Position numbers and translations under genes: made by a program
Part shown: positions 1 through 5,308 of the stretch, in pieces
Position numbering within the stretch: position 1 is the stretch's first letter
Layout: each line of letters opens with the position of its first letter
The notes under the pieces: generated by a model
Told to the model about the DNA's origin: nothing
The model's input: only the letters and a program-made list of their open reading frames with translations
Databases searched by the model: none
NCBI GenBank assembly: GCA_938033975.1
Contig: CALHKJ010000451.1
Location: forward strand, 1-5,308
Length of the DNA: 5,308 nt
Reading direction: 5' to 3'
Source of the DNA: an uncultured Saprospiraceae bacterium
Lineage (GTDB): Bacteria > Bacteroidota > Bacteroidia > Chitinophagales > Saprospiraceae

Positions 1-198
1 CCAATTTAAATTTGAATTCTCAGTCCAATCAACAAAGAGGCTATCATTTATTCTTATAGCATTAGGCGGTGTGATAGATTCTGGGTTATCCAGAACCGAG
101 GGTTGGTTGCCTGCTAGACTTCTTTCATGCCCAGCCTTTTGAGAAAGGCAGGCAGAGAGGAATAACAAGGGTATTATAATATATAGTACTCTTGACAT
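1..198 (-). CDS. Putative lipoprotein, N-terminal part only; possible formylglycine-generating-enzyme (SUMF1)-like protein
   Basis: An open frame of 66 codons starts at ATG 198 and runs off the left edge without a stop, so only the N-terminus is present. It begins MSRVLYIIIPLLFLSAC: one arginine, a hydrophobic core and an LSAC lipobox with the lipidated cysteine at residue 17. This predicts a type II signal peptide and membrane anchoring, facing the periplasm or cell surface. The mature part starts with a polar linker, then reads PPNAIRIND followed by SLFVDWTENSNLNW. The last stretch resembles the 'F-x-D-x-T-E-x-(S/T)-N' opening of FGE-sulfatase (SUMF1-like) domains, which are common in Bacteroidota lipoproteins. 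That family link is an inference from a short segment. A second in-frame ATG at 213 lies directly after a TGA and would add five residues (MINNP). I prefer 198 because it gives a more typical short lipoprotein leader. The gene lies downstream of the barrel gene on the same strand, about 150 bp away. Confidence 0.65.
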   Translation of the reverse strand, partial: MSRVLYIIIPLLFLSACLSQKAGHERSLAGNQPSVLDNPESITPPNAIRINDSLFVDWTENSNLNW

Positions 199-312
199 TG
201 GGTTGTTAATCATTCAGATACACAAATTAAGATATATAGACCAGCTATCTAAAAACTAGTAGTAAAATTTAACGAAATAATTAAATGCATCGAGGATAAA
301 GCACTATGTTAA

Positions 313-337
313 GTACATATGTAAGGTACATATATGC
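313..337. repeat. Short AT-rich inverted and direct repeat
   Basis: ATATGTA (317-323) and TACATAT (327-333) form a perfect 7-bp inverted repeat around a 3-base centre (AGG). Pairing resumes in part after one mismatch, out to 313/337. The same stretch also carries GTACATAT twice as a direct repeat (313-320 and 326-333, 13-bp period). It lies in the roughly 150-bp spacer between the barrel gene and the downstream lipoprotein gene. No T-run follows it in the direction of transcription, so it is not a standard intrinsic terminator. Its role is unknown. The bases are certain; a function is not. Confidence 0.45.
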
Positions 338-355
338 ATAAGGTTCTTTTGGCCG

Positions 356-1015
356 CTATTTTGTGTGTAAACGGATACTTAGCCTAACTCCTACTAGGAT
401 TATTTTTTCATCAGAATAGGCATGATCCATGTCTAAACGATATGGCTTCATTTCTATAAATGGCGAAAGCATTAAGCTTAAAGCATTTATTTCAACTAGC
501 TTAAAACCGAGGCTAAATGCGCCAGTAAGAAAAACTTTATTGAATTCTTGGTTCAATCTAAGTACTGGACTTTCGCGCAAGGAATAGTTTATGTTGAATG
601 AGAATTGAGGATAGATACTTGTAAAACCTAAATCAAGGGTGGATCCTATACCCAATGGAACATAGATAAAAGTATTTTCGACCAATCCATTTTCATTAAA
701 ACCAATATCTCTAAACCCTCCATTTTGTCCTTGACTCCCAAACATAGGGGCATTAACCGGTTTGTACCTGTATGATGACAAACCGACACCACTAATCAGT
801 TGTATGCTTTCACTAAGCGTGTAATGAACTTGTAAAGAAGCAGCAGTTGCGGTTCTTGCTTCATAGCCAAAATCAGGGAAAAATCCAGTTGAACTGATGG
901 TGGTTTCTCCAACTCCATTTGTTGCCATAACGGAAACACCTAATTCGTAGGTCAATTTCTGAGCAGAACTTGTGAAGGAAAGAAAGAAGAAAAAGAAAGA
1001 AATTAGGTATTTCAT
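356..1015 (-). CDS. Outer-membrane beta-barrel protein of unknown function (PorT / OMP_b-brl_2-like)
   Basis: A 219-residue protein. It opens with a clear Sec signal peptide: MKYLIS, then a run of five phenylalanines, ending FTSSA|Q. Cleavage is likely between A18 and Q19, the 'SAQ' ending common in Bacteroidota. The mature part of about 200 residues alternates polar and hydrophobic residues in short strands, for example around LQVHYTL, IQLISGVGLSSY, FIYVPLGIGS and VGVRLSIRL. This fits a small barrel of 8 to 10 strands in the outer membrane. The 'TFIYVPLGIG' segment resembles the 'Y-x-(E/Q)-I/V-P-L' stretch common in the small Bacteroidota barrel families (PorT-like, OMP_b-brl_2). The last residues (RLHTK) do not include the terminal aromatic seen in many barrels. 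No enzyme or binding motif is visible, and the biological role cannot be told. The first ATG before the signal peptide is the only sensible start, and it has no Shine-Dalgarno sequence. The gene is divergent from the DUF2007 gene. Confidence 0.75.
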   Translation of the reverse strand: MKYLISFFFFFLSFTSSAQKLTYELGVSVMATNGVGETTISSTGFFPDFGYEARTATAASLQVHYTLSESIQLISGVGLSSYRYKPVNAPMFGSQGQNGGFRDIGFNENGLVENTFIYVPLGIGSTLDLGFTSIYPQFSFNINYSLRESPVLRLNQEFNKVFLTGAFSLGFKLVEINALSLMLSPFIEMKPYRLDMDHAYSDEKIILVGVRLSIRLHTK

Positions 1016-1053
1016 TTGGAAACTTTGTTCTATAAAGAAATAATCCGACTGAG

Positions 1054-1084
1054 TAAAGTTAATATCAAATGCAAAACAATTAAA
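1054..1084 (-). promoter_or_regulatory. Possible Bacteroidota-type promoter for the barrel gene
   Basis: Read on the minus strand, TTTA (1084-1081), 19 bases, then TAACTTTA (1061-1054) each differ by one base from the Bacteroidota sigma-ABfr consensus TTTG / TAnnTTTG. Transcription would start near 1047 and give a leader of about 30 nt before ATG 1015. In DNA this AT-rich such matches arise by chance, so this is only a candidate. The rest of the 208-bp divergent spacer (1016-1223) shows no stronger signal. Confidence 0.22.
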
Positions 1085-1223
1085 GTCTACAATGAATAAT
1101 ATAAAACTTTAGATAAGCAATTGTATTAGCTTCTAGGGAAAAACTATTTCAAGCCGAACAAATACTACTAATCAAACGTTATAAAATTGAAATCAAGTTT
1201 AAATTATATTTAAAACCAGGCTC

Positions 1224-1430
1224 ATGAAAGATGAAACAATATTTTTTGCCGTATCAGAAATTAAAGTGAATACAGCTGTACATCTTCTCAAAGAAGCTGG
1301 CATTCATGCTCATATCATCAACAAAATGGATTCAGCTCACGCAAACCTATTTGGAGAAATTCAAATAATTGTTGCCAAAGAAGATGAAGCGAAAGCAAAG
1401 GAGTTATTAAAGGAAGCTGAAATTCTTTAG
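1224..1430 (+). CDS. DUF2007 family small protein (putative signal-transducing protein)
   Basis: A complete 68-residue cytosolic protein with no signal peptide or membrane segment. The pattern matches the DUF2007 family (Pfam 'putative signal transducing protein'), a small alpha/beta fold. A first strand (TIFFAVSEI) is followed by a helix (NTAVHLLKEAGI), a second strand (HAHIIN), the typical linker 'D-S-A-H-A-N-L-F-G-E-I', a third strand (IQIIVAKED) and a charged helix (EAKAKELLKEAE). The usual biochemical role of this family is not established; by fold, members are thought to bind or regulate partners. A weak AGG lies 6 bases before the ATG. The gene ends with tandem stops (TAG at 1428, TAA at 1431). 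It lies 101 bp before the transporter on the same strand, so co-transcription is possible. The inverted repeat and candidate promoter in that gap argue equally for separate control. Nothing links it functionally to the uronate genes. Confidence 0.82.
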   Translation: MKDETIFFAVSEIKVNTAVHLLKEAGIHAHIINKMDSAHANLFGEIQIIVAKEDEAKAKELLKEAEIL

Positions 1431-1439
1431 TAACAAATT

Positions 1440-1470
1440 GTTGGAGTTTTATTGTCAATGAATTTCTTTG
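1440..1470 (+). promoter_or_regulatory. Possible promoter for the transporter-uxuA unit
   Basis: GTTG (1440-1443), 19 bases, then TTTCTTTG (1463-1470) each differ by one base from the Bacteroidota consensus TTTG / TAnnTTTG. Transcription would start near 1477, exactly at the left arm of the inverted repeat, with a leader of about 55 nt. The match is imperfect and unsupported by experiment, so confidence is low. Confidence 0.25.
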
Positions 1471-1476
1471 TATACC

Positions 1477-1502
1477 TTTAAATGAAAGTAACATCATTTA
1501 AA
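1477..1502. promoter_or_regulatory. Perfect 9-bp inverted repeat, candidate operator or leader hairpin before the transporter gene
   Basis: TTTAAATGA (1477-1485) and TCATTTAAA (1494-1502) are exact reverse complements separated by 8 bases (AAGTAACA). The element lies 29 bp before ATG 1532 and just after the candidate promoter at 1440-1470. That position suits a repressor operator for the transporter-uxuA unit. It could instead act as an RNA hairpin, or as a weak terminator for the DUF2007 gene, but no T-run follows it and the stem is very AT-rich. No regulator gene is in the window to pair with it. The symmetry is seen directly; the function is inferred. Confidence 0.4.
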
Positions 1503-1531
1503 ACCTACACAAGAATAGTTGATAAAATTCC

Positions 1532-2773
1532 ATGAATCAATTTAAAAAAACACTTGCCCTTTTTCTTCCTGGCATCTTCTTATTGGGTTTTAACATTGGA
1601 ACTGGTAGTGTAACATCAATGGCGAAAGCTGGTGCTACCTATGGCATGTCTTTGTTATGGACTATTATTGCTTCTTGTTTTGCTACCTACTACATGATCA
1701 ATCTCTATAGTCGCTATACGATGGTTACAGGAGAGACTGCTCTTTACGCTTTTAAAAAACACATTCATCCAGCCATAGGCATATTTTTTATTGTTGCACT
1801 TACTACTGGAGTGATGGGTTCTGTGATGGGAGTAATGGGAATCGTGGCTGACATTTCACATGTATGGTCAAAGTCATTTATTGAAGGTGGAATTTCGCCT
1901 ATCTATTTTGCCGCTTTTTTCTGCGGACTGGTTTATTTCATTTTTTGGAATGGAGAAACTCAATTTTTTGAAAGAGCATTGGCCTTAATAGTAGCATTGA
2001 TGTCCATTTGTTTTCTGGCCAACTTTTTCATTTTGATGCCTCCTCCATCAGAGATTATCAATGGCCTGATTCCAAATGTTCCAGAGGTTTCAGAAACGGA
2101 AAGTAAGGGGCCTTTTCTTATCATTGCATCCTTGGTGGGAACCACTGTCTTTTCTGGACTATTCATCATAAGAACCACTCTGGTAAAAGAAGCGGGTTGG
2201 GGAATTGAGGATGAACAAAAACAAAGACGAGATGCTATTGTTTCTGTTGTATTAATGTTCATCATAAGCATGTCCATCATGGCAGCTGCGGCAGGTACAC
2301 TCTATCCTGAAAAATTAGGACTTACCAAGGCCTCCCAAATGATTGAACTTCTTGAACCACTTTCAGGCAAGTTAGCTGCCTCAATATTTGCTATAGGGAT
2401 TATTGCAGCAGGAGTTTCATCACAATTTCCGAATGTATTGATGTTACCTTGGTTGCTTTGCGACTATAATCAATCACCAAGAAATATGAAATTGAGCAAG
2501 TACCGAATTATGGTGTTTTTCATTTCACTCTTAGGGCTTGTGGTCCCAATCTTCCACGCGCGACCTGTTTTGGTAATGATCATATCACAAGCATTAAATT
2601 CGATCATTCTGCCAATGACTGTTGCTTGTATCTTATACCTTGGCAATCGAAAAGACCTCATGCTAGCATATCGTTTTTCTACTTTCCATAATATCATTCT
2701 ATTTTTGATTTTAGCCTTTTCCATTTTCACTTCTGTGATTGGTATTAAAGGAGTGGCTCAGTTAATTATGTAA
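1532..2773 (+). CDS. Nramp-superfamily transporter lacking the canonical metal-binding motifs
   Basis: A 413-residue inner-membrane protein with about 11 membrane helices by eye, the usual size for Nramp/MntH. Family marks are the helix 1-2 block (S-M-A-K-A-G-A-T-Y-G-x-x-L-L-W, residues 29-43), R61 to TGE (66-68), AAGVSS at 292-297 and SQ at 352-353 of helix 10. The last lines up with the conserved helix-10 glutamine. Canonical Nramp proteins bind Mn/Fe through DPGN in helix 1 and MPH in helix 6. Here these positions read GTGS (23-26) and FSG (207-209), and the later helix-6 histidine is R214. The Asp, Asn and Met ligands are therefore all missing, which argues against transition-metal transport. 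The stop is 2 bp before the uxuA start, so the two are surely co-transcribed and probably translationally coupled. I infer a role in taking up a uronate, aldonate or related compound. Transport of another cation such as Mg2+ for UxuA is the alternative. Automatic annotation as 'divalent metal transporter' should be treated with caution. Confidence 0.85.
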   Translation: MNQFKKTLALFLPGIFLLGFNIGTGSVTSMAKAGATYGMSLLWTIIASCFATYYMINLYSRYTMVTGETALYAFKKHIHPAIGIFFIVALTTGVMGSVMGVMGIVADISHVWSKSFIEGGISPIYFAAFFCGLVYFIFWNGETQFFERALALIVALMSICFLANFFILMPPPSEIINGLIPNVPEVSETESKGPFLIIASLVGTTVFSGLFIIRTTLVKEAGWGIEDEQKQRRDAIVSVVLMFIISMSIMAAAAGTLYPEKLGLTKASQMIELLEPLSGKLAASIFAIGIIAAGVSSQFPNVLMLPWLLCDYNQSPRNMKLSKYRIMVFFISLLGLVVPIFHARPVLVMIISQALNSIILPMTVACILYLGNRKDLMLAYRFSTFHNIILFLILAFSIFTSVIGIKGVAQLIM

Positions 2774-2775
2774 TC

Positions 2776-3984
2776 ATGAGTTTAGAAAATAAGACAAAGT
2801 CATTACAACTTGAACAAACTTGGAGGTGGTTTGGACCGCAAGATCCAGTTACGCTTCCGCAAATATCTATGGCAGGTGCAACAGGAATTGTTACTGCACT
2901 TCACCACATTTCCAATGGAGAAATCTGGTCTATTGATGAAATCATGAAGCGCAAAAAAGAAATTGAAGCTGCTAATCTCACTTGGTCTGTTGTTGAAAGT
3001 GTACCCATACATGAAGACATAAAAAAACATGTAGGATCGTTTGAGAAATATATCGAAAACTACAAGCATACAATCAGCAATTTAGGCCAATGTGGAATTG
3101 ATACCGTTTGCTACAACTTTATGCCTGTTTTAGATTGGACTCGAACTGATCTTTCTTATAGCTGTAAAGATGGTTCGAAAGCTCTAAGATTTGATCTAAC
3201 AGCATTTGCTGCCTTCGATCTTTATATATTGAAAAGAGAAGCCGCTAATCATGAATACACAAAATCACAGAAAGAAAAAGCCAAGTTATATTTTCAGAAC
3301 TTAACCGAGCACGATAAAAAAACACTGAGTAATAATATCATCGCTGGATTACCCGGCTCTGAAGAAGTATATACTATAGATGAGTTTCGTAAATTTTTAG
3401 ATAGCTATAATGAAATTAATGCAGAGCAATTAAAGAAAAATCTCATTTACTTTTTAAAAGAGATCATACCAATTGCAGAAAAGGCAGGCGTAAGCATGTG
3501 CATTCATCCTGACGATCCACCCTTCCCTATTCTTGGCTTGCCTAGAGTTGTGAGTACAGAAAAGGATATTCTTGAAATATATAAAGCAGTCGATAGTCCA
3601 AGCAATGGCCTGACCTTTTGCACAGGCTCATTTGGTGTAAGAGAGGATAACGATCTTGTTGGAATGATTGAGCGACTTGGAGATAGAATTAATTTTGTGC
3701 ACTTGCGATCTACCAAAAGAGATAATGAGGGGAATTTTCATGAGGCCAATCATTTAGATGGAGATGTCGATATGTATGCCGTGATGAAAGCTCTAATTGA
3801 GTTGCAAGCAGATCGAACTAAAAAAGAAGCTAAAGATATTCGCTTGCCATTTAGGCCTGACCATGGTCATCAAATGTTGGGAGATCTAAACACAAAATCA
3901 AATCCAGGATACTCTGCAATTGGTAGATTGAGAGGATTGGCAGAATTGAGAGGCCTTGAGCTGGGAATAAGAAAATCAATGTAG
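2776..3984 (+). CDS. uxuA: Mannonate dehydratase UxuA
   Basis: Complete at 402 residues; the E. coli enzyme is about 394. It catalyses D-mannonate to 2-keto-3-deoxy-D-gluconate plus water in the cytosol (EC 4.2.1.8), a step in glucuronate and related hexuronate breakdown. It is a TIM-barrel enzyme of the xylose-isomerase-like superfamily and uses a divalent metal (Mn, Mg or Co in known members). Family blocks seen in order are TWRWFGPQDPV (15-25), ALHHISNGEIW (41-51), ESVPIHE (74-80), YNFMPVLDWTRTDL (113-126), CIHPDDPPFPI (242-252), FCTGSFG (281-287), FVHLRSTKR (307-315), FHEANHLDGDVDM (321-333) and RPDHGHQMLGD (360-370). H244, C282, H309 and D362 match the metal ligands known for the family, so the active site looks intact. 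The start lies 2 bp after the transporter stop, and no other start fits better. It converges on the mannonate oxidoreductase gene with a 9-bp gap, so the two consecutive pathway enzymes face each other. Confidence 0.97.
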   Translation: MSLENKTKSLQLEQTWRWFGPQDPVTLPQISMAGATGIVTALHHISNGEIWSIDEIMKRKKEIEAANLTWSVVESVPIHEDIKKHVGSFEKYIENYKHTISNLGQCGIDTVCYNFMPVLDWTRTDLSYSCKDGSKALRFDLTAFAAFDLYILKREAANHEYTKSQKEKAKLYFQNLTEHDKKTLSNNIIAGLPGSEEVYTIDEFRKFLDSYNEINAEQLKKNLIYFLKEIIPIAEKAGVSMCIHPDDPPFPILGLPRVVSTEKDILEIYKAVDSPSNGLTFCTGSFGVREDNDLVGMIERLGDRINFVHLRSTKRDNEGNFHEANHLDGDVDMYAVMKALIELQADRTKKEAKDIRLPFRPDHGHQMLGDLNTKSNPGYSAIGRLRGLAELRGLELGIRKSM

Positions 3985-4019
3985 CTTTAGTATCTAGACG
4001 CCACTGAATGCACTAAAGC
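3984..4019. terminator. Inverted repeat at the convergent 3' ends of uxuA and the oxidoreductase gene, possible bidirectional terminator
   Basis: GCTTTAGT (3984-3991) and ACTAAAGC (4012-4019) are exact reverse complements with a 20-base loop. The left arm starts on the last base of the uxuA stop codon. The right arm lies inside the last codons of the opposing gene. Because the repeat is symmetrical it could form a hairpin in both transcripts. The loop is long and there is no T-run on either side, so intrinsic termination is uncertain. No better terminator is visible between these genes. Confidence 0.3.
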
Positions 4020-4806
4020 CACCATCCACAGGAATTACAATACCCGTTACAAATCTTGAAGCTTCAGAGCACAGATAGTGAATTGCACCATTTAGCTCAT
4101 CTGCATTCCCAAATCGACCCATTGGTGTATTTTTGATAATGGTATTTCCCCTTTCGGTAAATGTGCCATCGTCTTTGGTCAACAAGGCTTTATTTTGTTT
4201 GCCAATAAAAAACCCCGGAGCAATAGCATTTACTCGCATACCGTCACCATATTTTTGAGCCAACTCTACAGACATCCATTTTGTGAAATTATCTATGGCT
4301 GCTTTGGACGCAGAATAACCCATGATCCTTGTTATTGCTCTTTCTGCAGCCATAGAACTTATATTGATAATTGAGCCATTATTATGCTTAGCCATCTCTT
4401 TCCCGAATACCATTGAAGGGATAATGCTACCAAACAAATTGAGATCAATAACCTGCTTGAATTGCTCTATATCCACATCAAAAACAGATTGGTCTGGACT
4501 GATGGTTGCACCAGGTTTATTTCCACCTGCTGCATTGATGAGCACGTCAATTTTATCAAATCCATCATTTACCTTTATTGCGACCTCTTTTAAGCTTTGC
4601 TCCTCAACTACATCACAGAGGTATCCACTAACCTTATCACTGATTTTGCTAAAATCTTTCACAGCAAGATTGAGTGCTTCTTCTTTATAGTGAAGTAAAA
4701 TAACTGTGGCCCCATTTTCCAAAAGGTATTTTGCTATACTACCTCCTAGTACACCACAGCCACCTGTAAGTACAATTGTTTTATTTTCTAAATTAAATAG
4801 CTTCAT
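3994..4806 (-). CDS. uxuB: SDR-family D-mannonate oxidoreductase (fructuronate reductase)
   Basis: A complete 270-residue classical short-chain dehydrogenase. It is predicted to reduce D-fructuronate to D-mannonate with NAD(P)H in the cytosol, the step before UxuA. Visible motifs are the Rossmann glycine motif TGGCGVLG (14-21), CDV near 64-66, NAAG (91-94), the active-site N123 in DLNLFG, S150/S151, and Y164-x-x-x-K168. PG near 197-198 and a C-terminal DGGFSAFSGV follow. The stretch NAAGGNKPGAT (91-101) resembles the 'AGGN-x-P-x-AT' signature of the Bacillus YjmF/UxuB type. This type is unrelated to the larger E. coli UxuB, so the symbol is by function rather than by homology to E. coli. The second beta strand ends LLHY (37-40) without the acidic residue typical of NAD-preferring SDRs, so cofactor preference is unclear. 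The gene starts 25 bp after the isomerase-like gene on the same strand, and the two probably share a transcript. Another sugar-acid dehydrogenase activity remains possible, but the uxuA neighbour supports this call. Confidence 0.85.
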   Translation of the reverse strand: MKLFNLENKTIVLTGGCGVLGGSIAKYLLENGATVILLHYKEEALNLAVKDFSKISDKVSGYLCDVVEEQSLKEVAIKVNDGFDKIDVLINAAGGNKPGATISPDQSVFDVDIEQFKQVIDLNLFGSIIPSMVFGKEMAKHNNGSIINISSMAAERAITRIMGYSASKAAIDNFTKWMSVELAQKYGDGMRVNAIAPGFFIGKQNKALLTKDDGTFTERGNTIIKNTPMGRFGNADELNGAIHYLCSEASRFVTGIVIPVDGGFSAFSGV

Positions 4807-4831
4807 TCTTTGATTTTAGCTTTAAGCAAAT

Positions 4832-5308
4832 TTACTTTGGAGGATAGCAAAGCAATATTTTAGAATTTTGAGATGATTTAAAAGTGAGTTCTGAAATAGC
4901 TGCCGAAATAAAAATTTTATCACCTTGGCTATATTTGATTTCCTCTCCATTACAAATCAAATTCCCTTCACCAGAATAAATAACTACAACATAAAAACAT
5001 GAATTACCTATAATGGTATGGCTGCCATTTAATATTAGTTCACTCAACCCAAAGCAATTTGTATGCTTTTCATTGAACAAGGTTCTCAAACTATGTTCTG
5101 ATGATTCATCCAAAATTTCTGGGGTGATCTTCCAATTTTCAAATACTTCTTGCTCTGAAAAATTATCATAATGAAAACAATCTAGCATTGTTTCTTCCCC
5201 TACTCCTTGATGGATTAGCTCAGGGCCAATCACTAGACCCTTCGGTGTTATCTTCTCCACCCTCATGGTATAATCTGTTGGCTCTTGTACTTCCATAAGA
5301 AAACATCC
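4832..5308 (-). CDS. Type I phosphomannose-isomerase-like cupin protein, C-terminal part (5' end outside window)
   Basis: The frame is open to the right edge and gives 158 residues ending at TAA 4832-4834. The ATG at 5296 looks like a start, but the residues before it (GCFL) join it to form GCFLMEVQEPTDYTMRVE. This matches an internal block of type I mannose-6-phosphate isomerases, the part just after the zinc-ligand 'P-x-G-x-x-H-A-I-G' motif. The R of TMRVE corresponds to the conserved arginine of 'TTYRVYDYDR' in Bacillus ManA. The true start is therefore beyond the window, and the N-terminal catalytic cupin with most of the zinc site is not visible. The rest is a linker (HQGVGEETMLDCF) and a C-terminal cupin with V-I-Y-S-G-E-G-N-L (residues 110-118 of the visible part) and Y-S-Q-G-D-K-I-F-I-S. 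Known members interconvert mannose-6-phosphate and fructose-6-phosphate. Placed directly before the mannonate oxidoreductase, it may instead isomerise a uronate or a related sugar, but this is inference. Confidence 0.8.
   Translation of the reverse strand, partial: GCFLMEVQEPTDYTMRVEKITPKGLVIGPELIHQGVGEETMLDCFHYDNFSEQEVFENWKITPEILDESSEHSLRTLFNEKHTNCFGLSELILNGSHTIIGNSCFYVVVIYSGEGNLICNGEEIKYSQGDKIFISAAISELTFKSSQNSKILLCYPPK

Noticed and set aside
219..253. TTTA-N19-TTAATTTG on the minus strand as a promoter for the edge lipoprotein
   Set aside because: One mismatch in each box, in a very AT-rich spacer, and the leader would be only a few bases long. Too weak to list.
1186..1212. ATTG ... TATATTTA as a promoter for the DUF2007 gene
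   Set aside because: The spacing is only 15 bases and the transcript would start about 5 bases before the ATG, so it is an AT-rich chance match.
1960..2280. Open frame on the minus strand inside the transporter gene
   Set aside because: It lies wholly antisense to a well-conserved membrane protein. Its translation is a low-complexity Met/Ile/Lys/Thr-rich mix with no family resemblance.
2470..2730. Open frame on the minus strand at the end of the transporter gene
   Set aside because: Antisense shadow of transmembrane helices, with no recognisable motif or start signal.
1532..2773. Naming the transporter mntH
   Set aside because: The residues that define manganese/iron binding in MntH are replaced, and the neighbour is a sugar-acid enzyme, so the symbol would mislead.
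2803..3069. Open frame on the minus strand inside uxuA
   Set aside because: Antisense to conserved UxuA blocks; the protein pattern is random.
3504..3716. Second open frame on the minus strand inside uxuA
   Set aside because: Covers the conserved metal-site region of UxuA in reverse; no independent coding signal.
4322..4690. Plus-strand open frame opposite the oxidoreductase gene
   Set aside because: Antisense to the SDR active-site and Rossmann regions. Its Leu/Ser/Ile-rich translation is a typical shadow.

Overview
The window looks like chromosomal DNA of a Bacteroidota species, probably a marine Cytophagales-type bacterium. It is AT-rich, and no start has a strong Shine-Dalgarno sequence. 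Two envelope proteins fit the phylum: an outer-membrane barrel with an 'SAQ' signal-peptide end and a lipoprotein with an 'LSAC' lipobox. The window holds four complete genes of recognisable family, one complete small-barrel gene of unknown role, and one truncated gene at each edge. I saw no tRNA, rRNA, CRISPR array or insertion sequence.

Left part (1-1430): on the minus strand lie the start of a lipoprotein gene that runs off the left edge (1-198) and a small outer-membrane beta-barrel gene (356-1015). A 208-bp divergent spacer separates them from a plus-strand gene for a 68-residue DUF2007 protein (1224-1430).

Central and right part (1532-5308): this is a hexuronate (mannonate) catabolism locus built from two convergent units. 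The plus-strand unit is an Nramp-superfamily transporter (1532-2773) followed after 2 bp by mannonate dehydratase uxuA (2776-3984). The minus-strand unit is the C-terminal part of a type I phosphomannose-isomerase-like cupin protein (4832-5308, 5' end outside the window) followed after 25 bp by an SDR D-mannonate oxidoreductase (3994-4806). The reductase converts D-fructuronate to D-mannonate, and UxuA dehydrates mannonate to 2-keto-3-deoxygluconate (KDG). Uronate isomerase UxaC, KDG kinase and KDPG aldolase are not visible here.

The most interesting point is the transporter. It keeps the Nramp fold signatures, but both metal-binding motifs are replaced: DPGN by GTGS in helix 1 and MPH by FSG in helix 6, with an arginine further along helix 6. 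Together with its tight coupling to uxuA, this suggests an Nramp-like carrier for a sugar acid, or at least for something other than a transition metal. The phosphomannose-isomerase-like partner may likewise have a role in uronate metabolism. Both ideas are inferences. A perfect 9-bp inverted repeat sits 30 bp before the transporter start and is a candidate operator.
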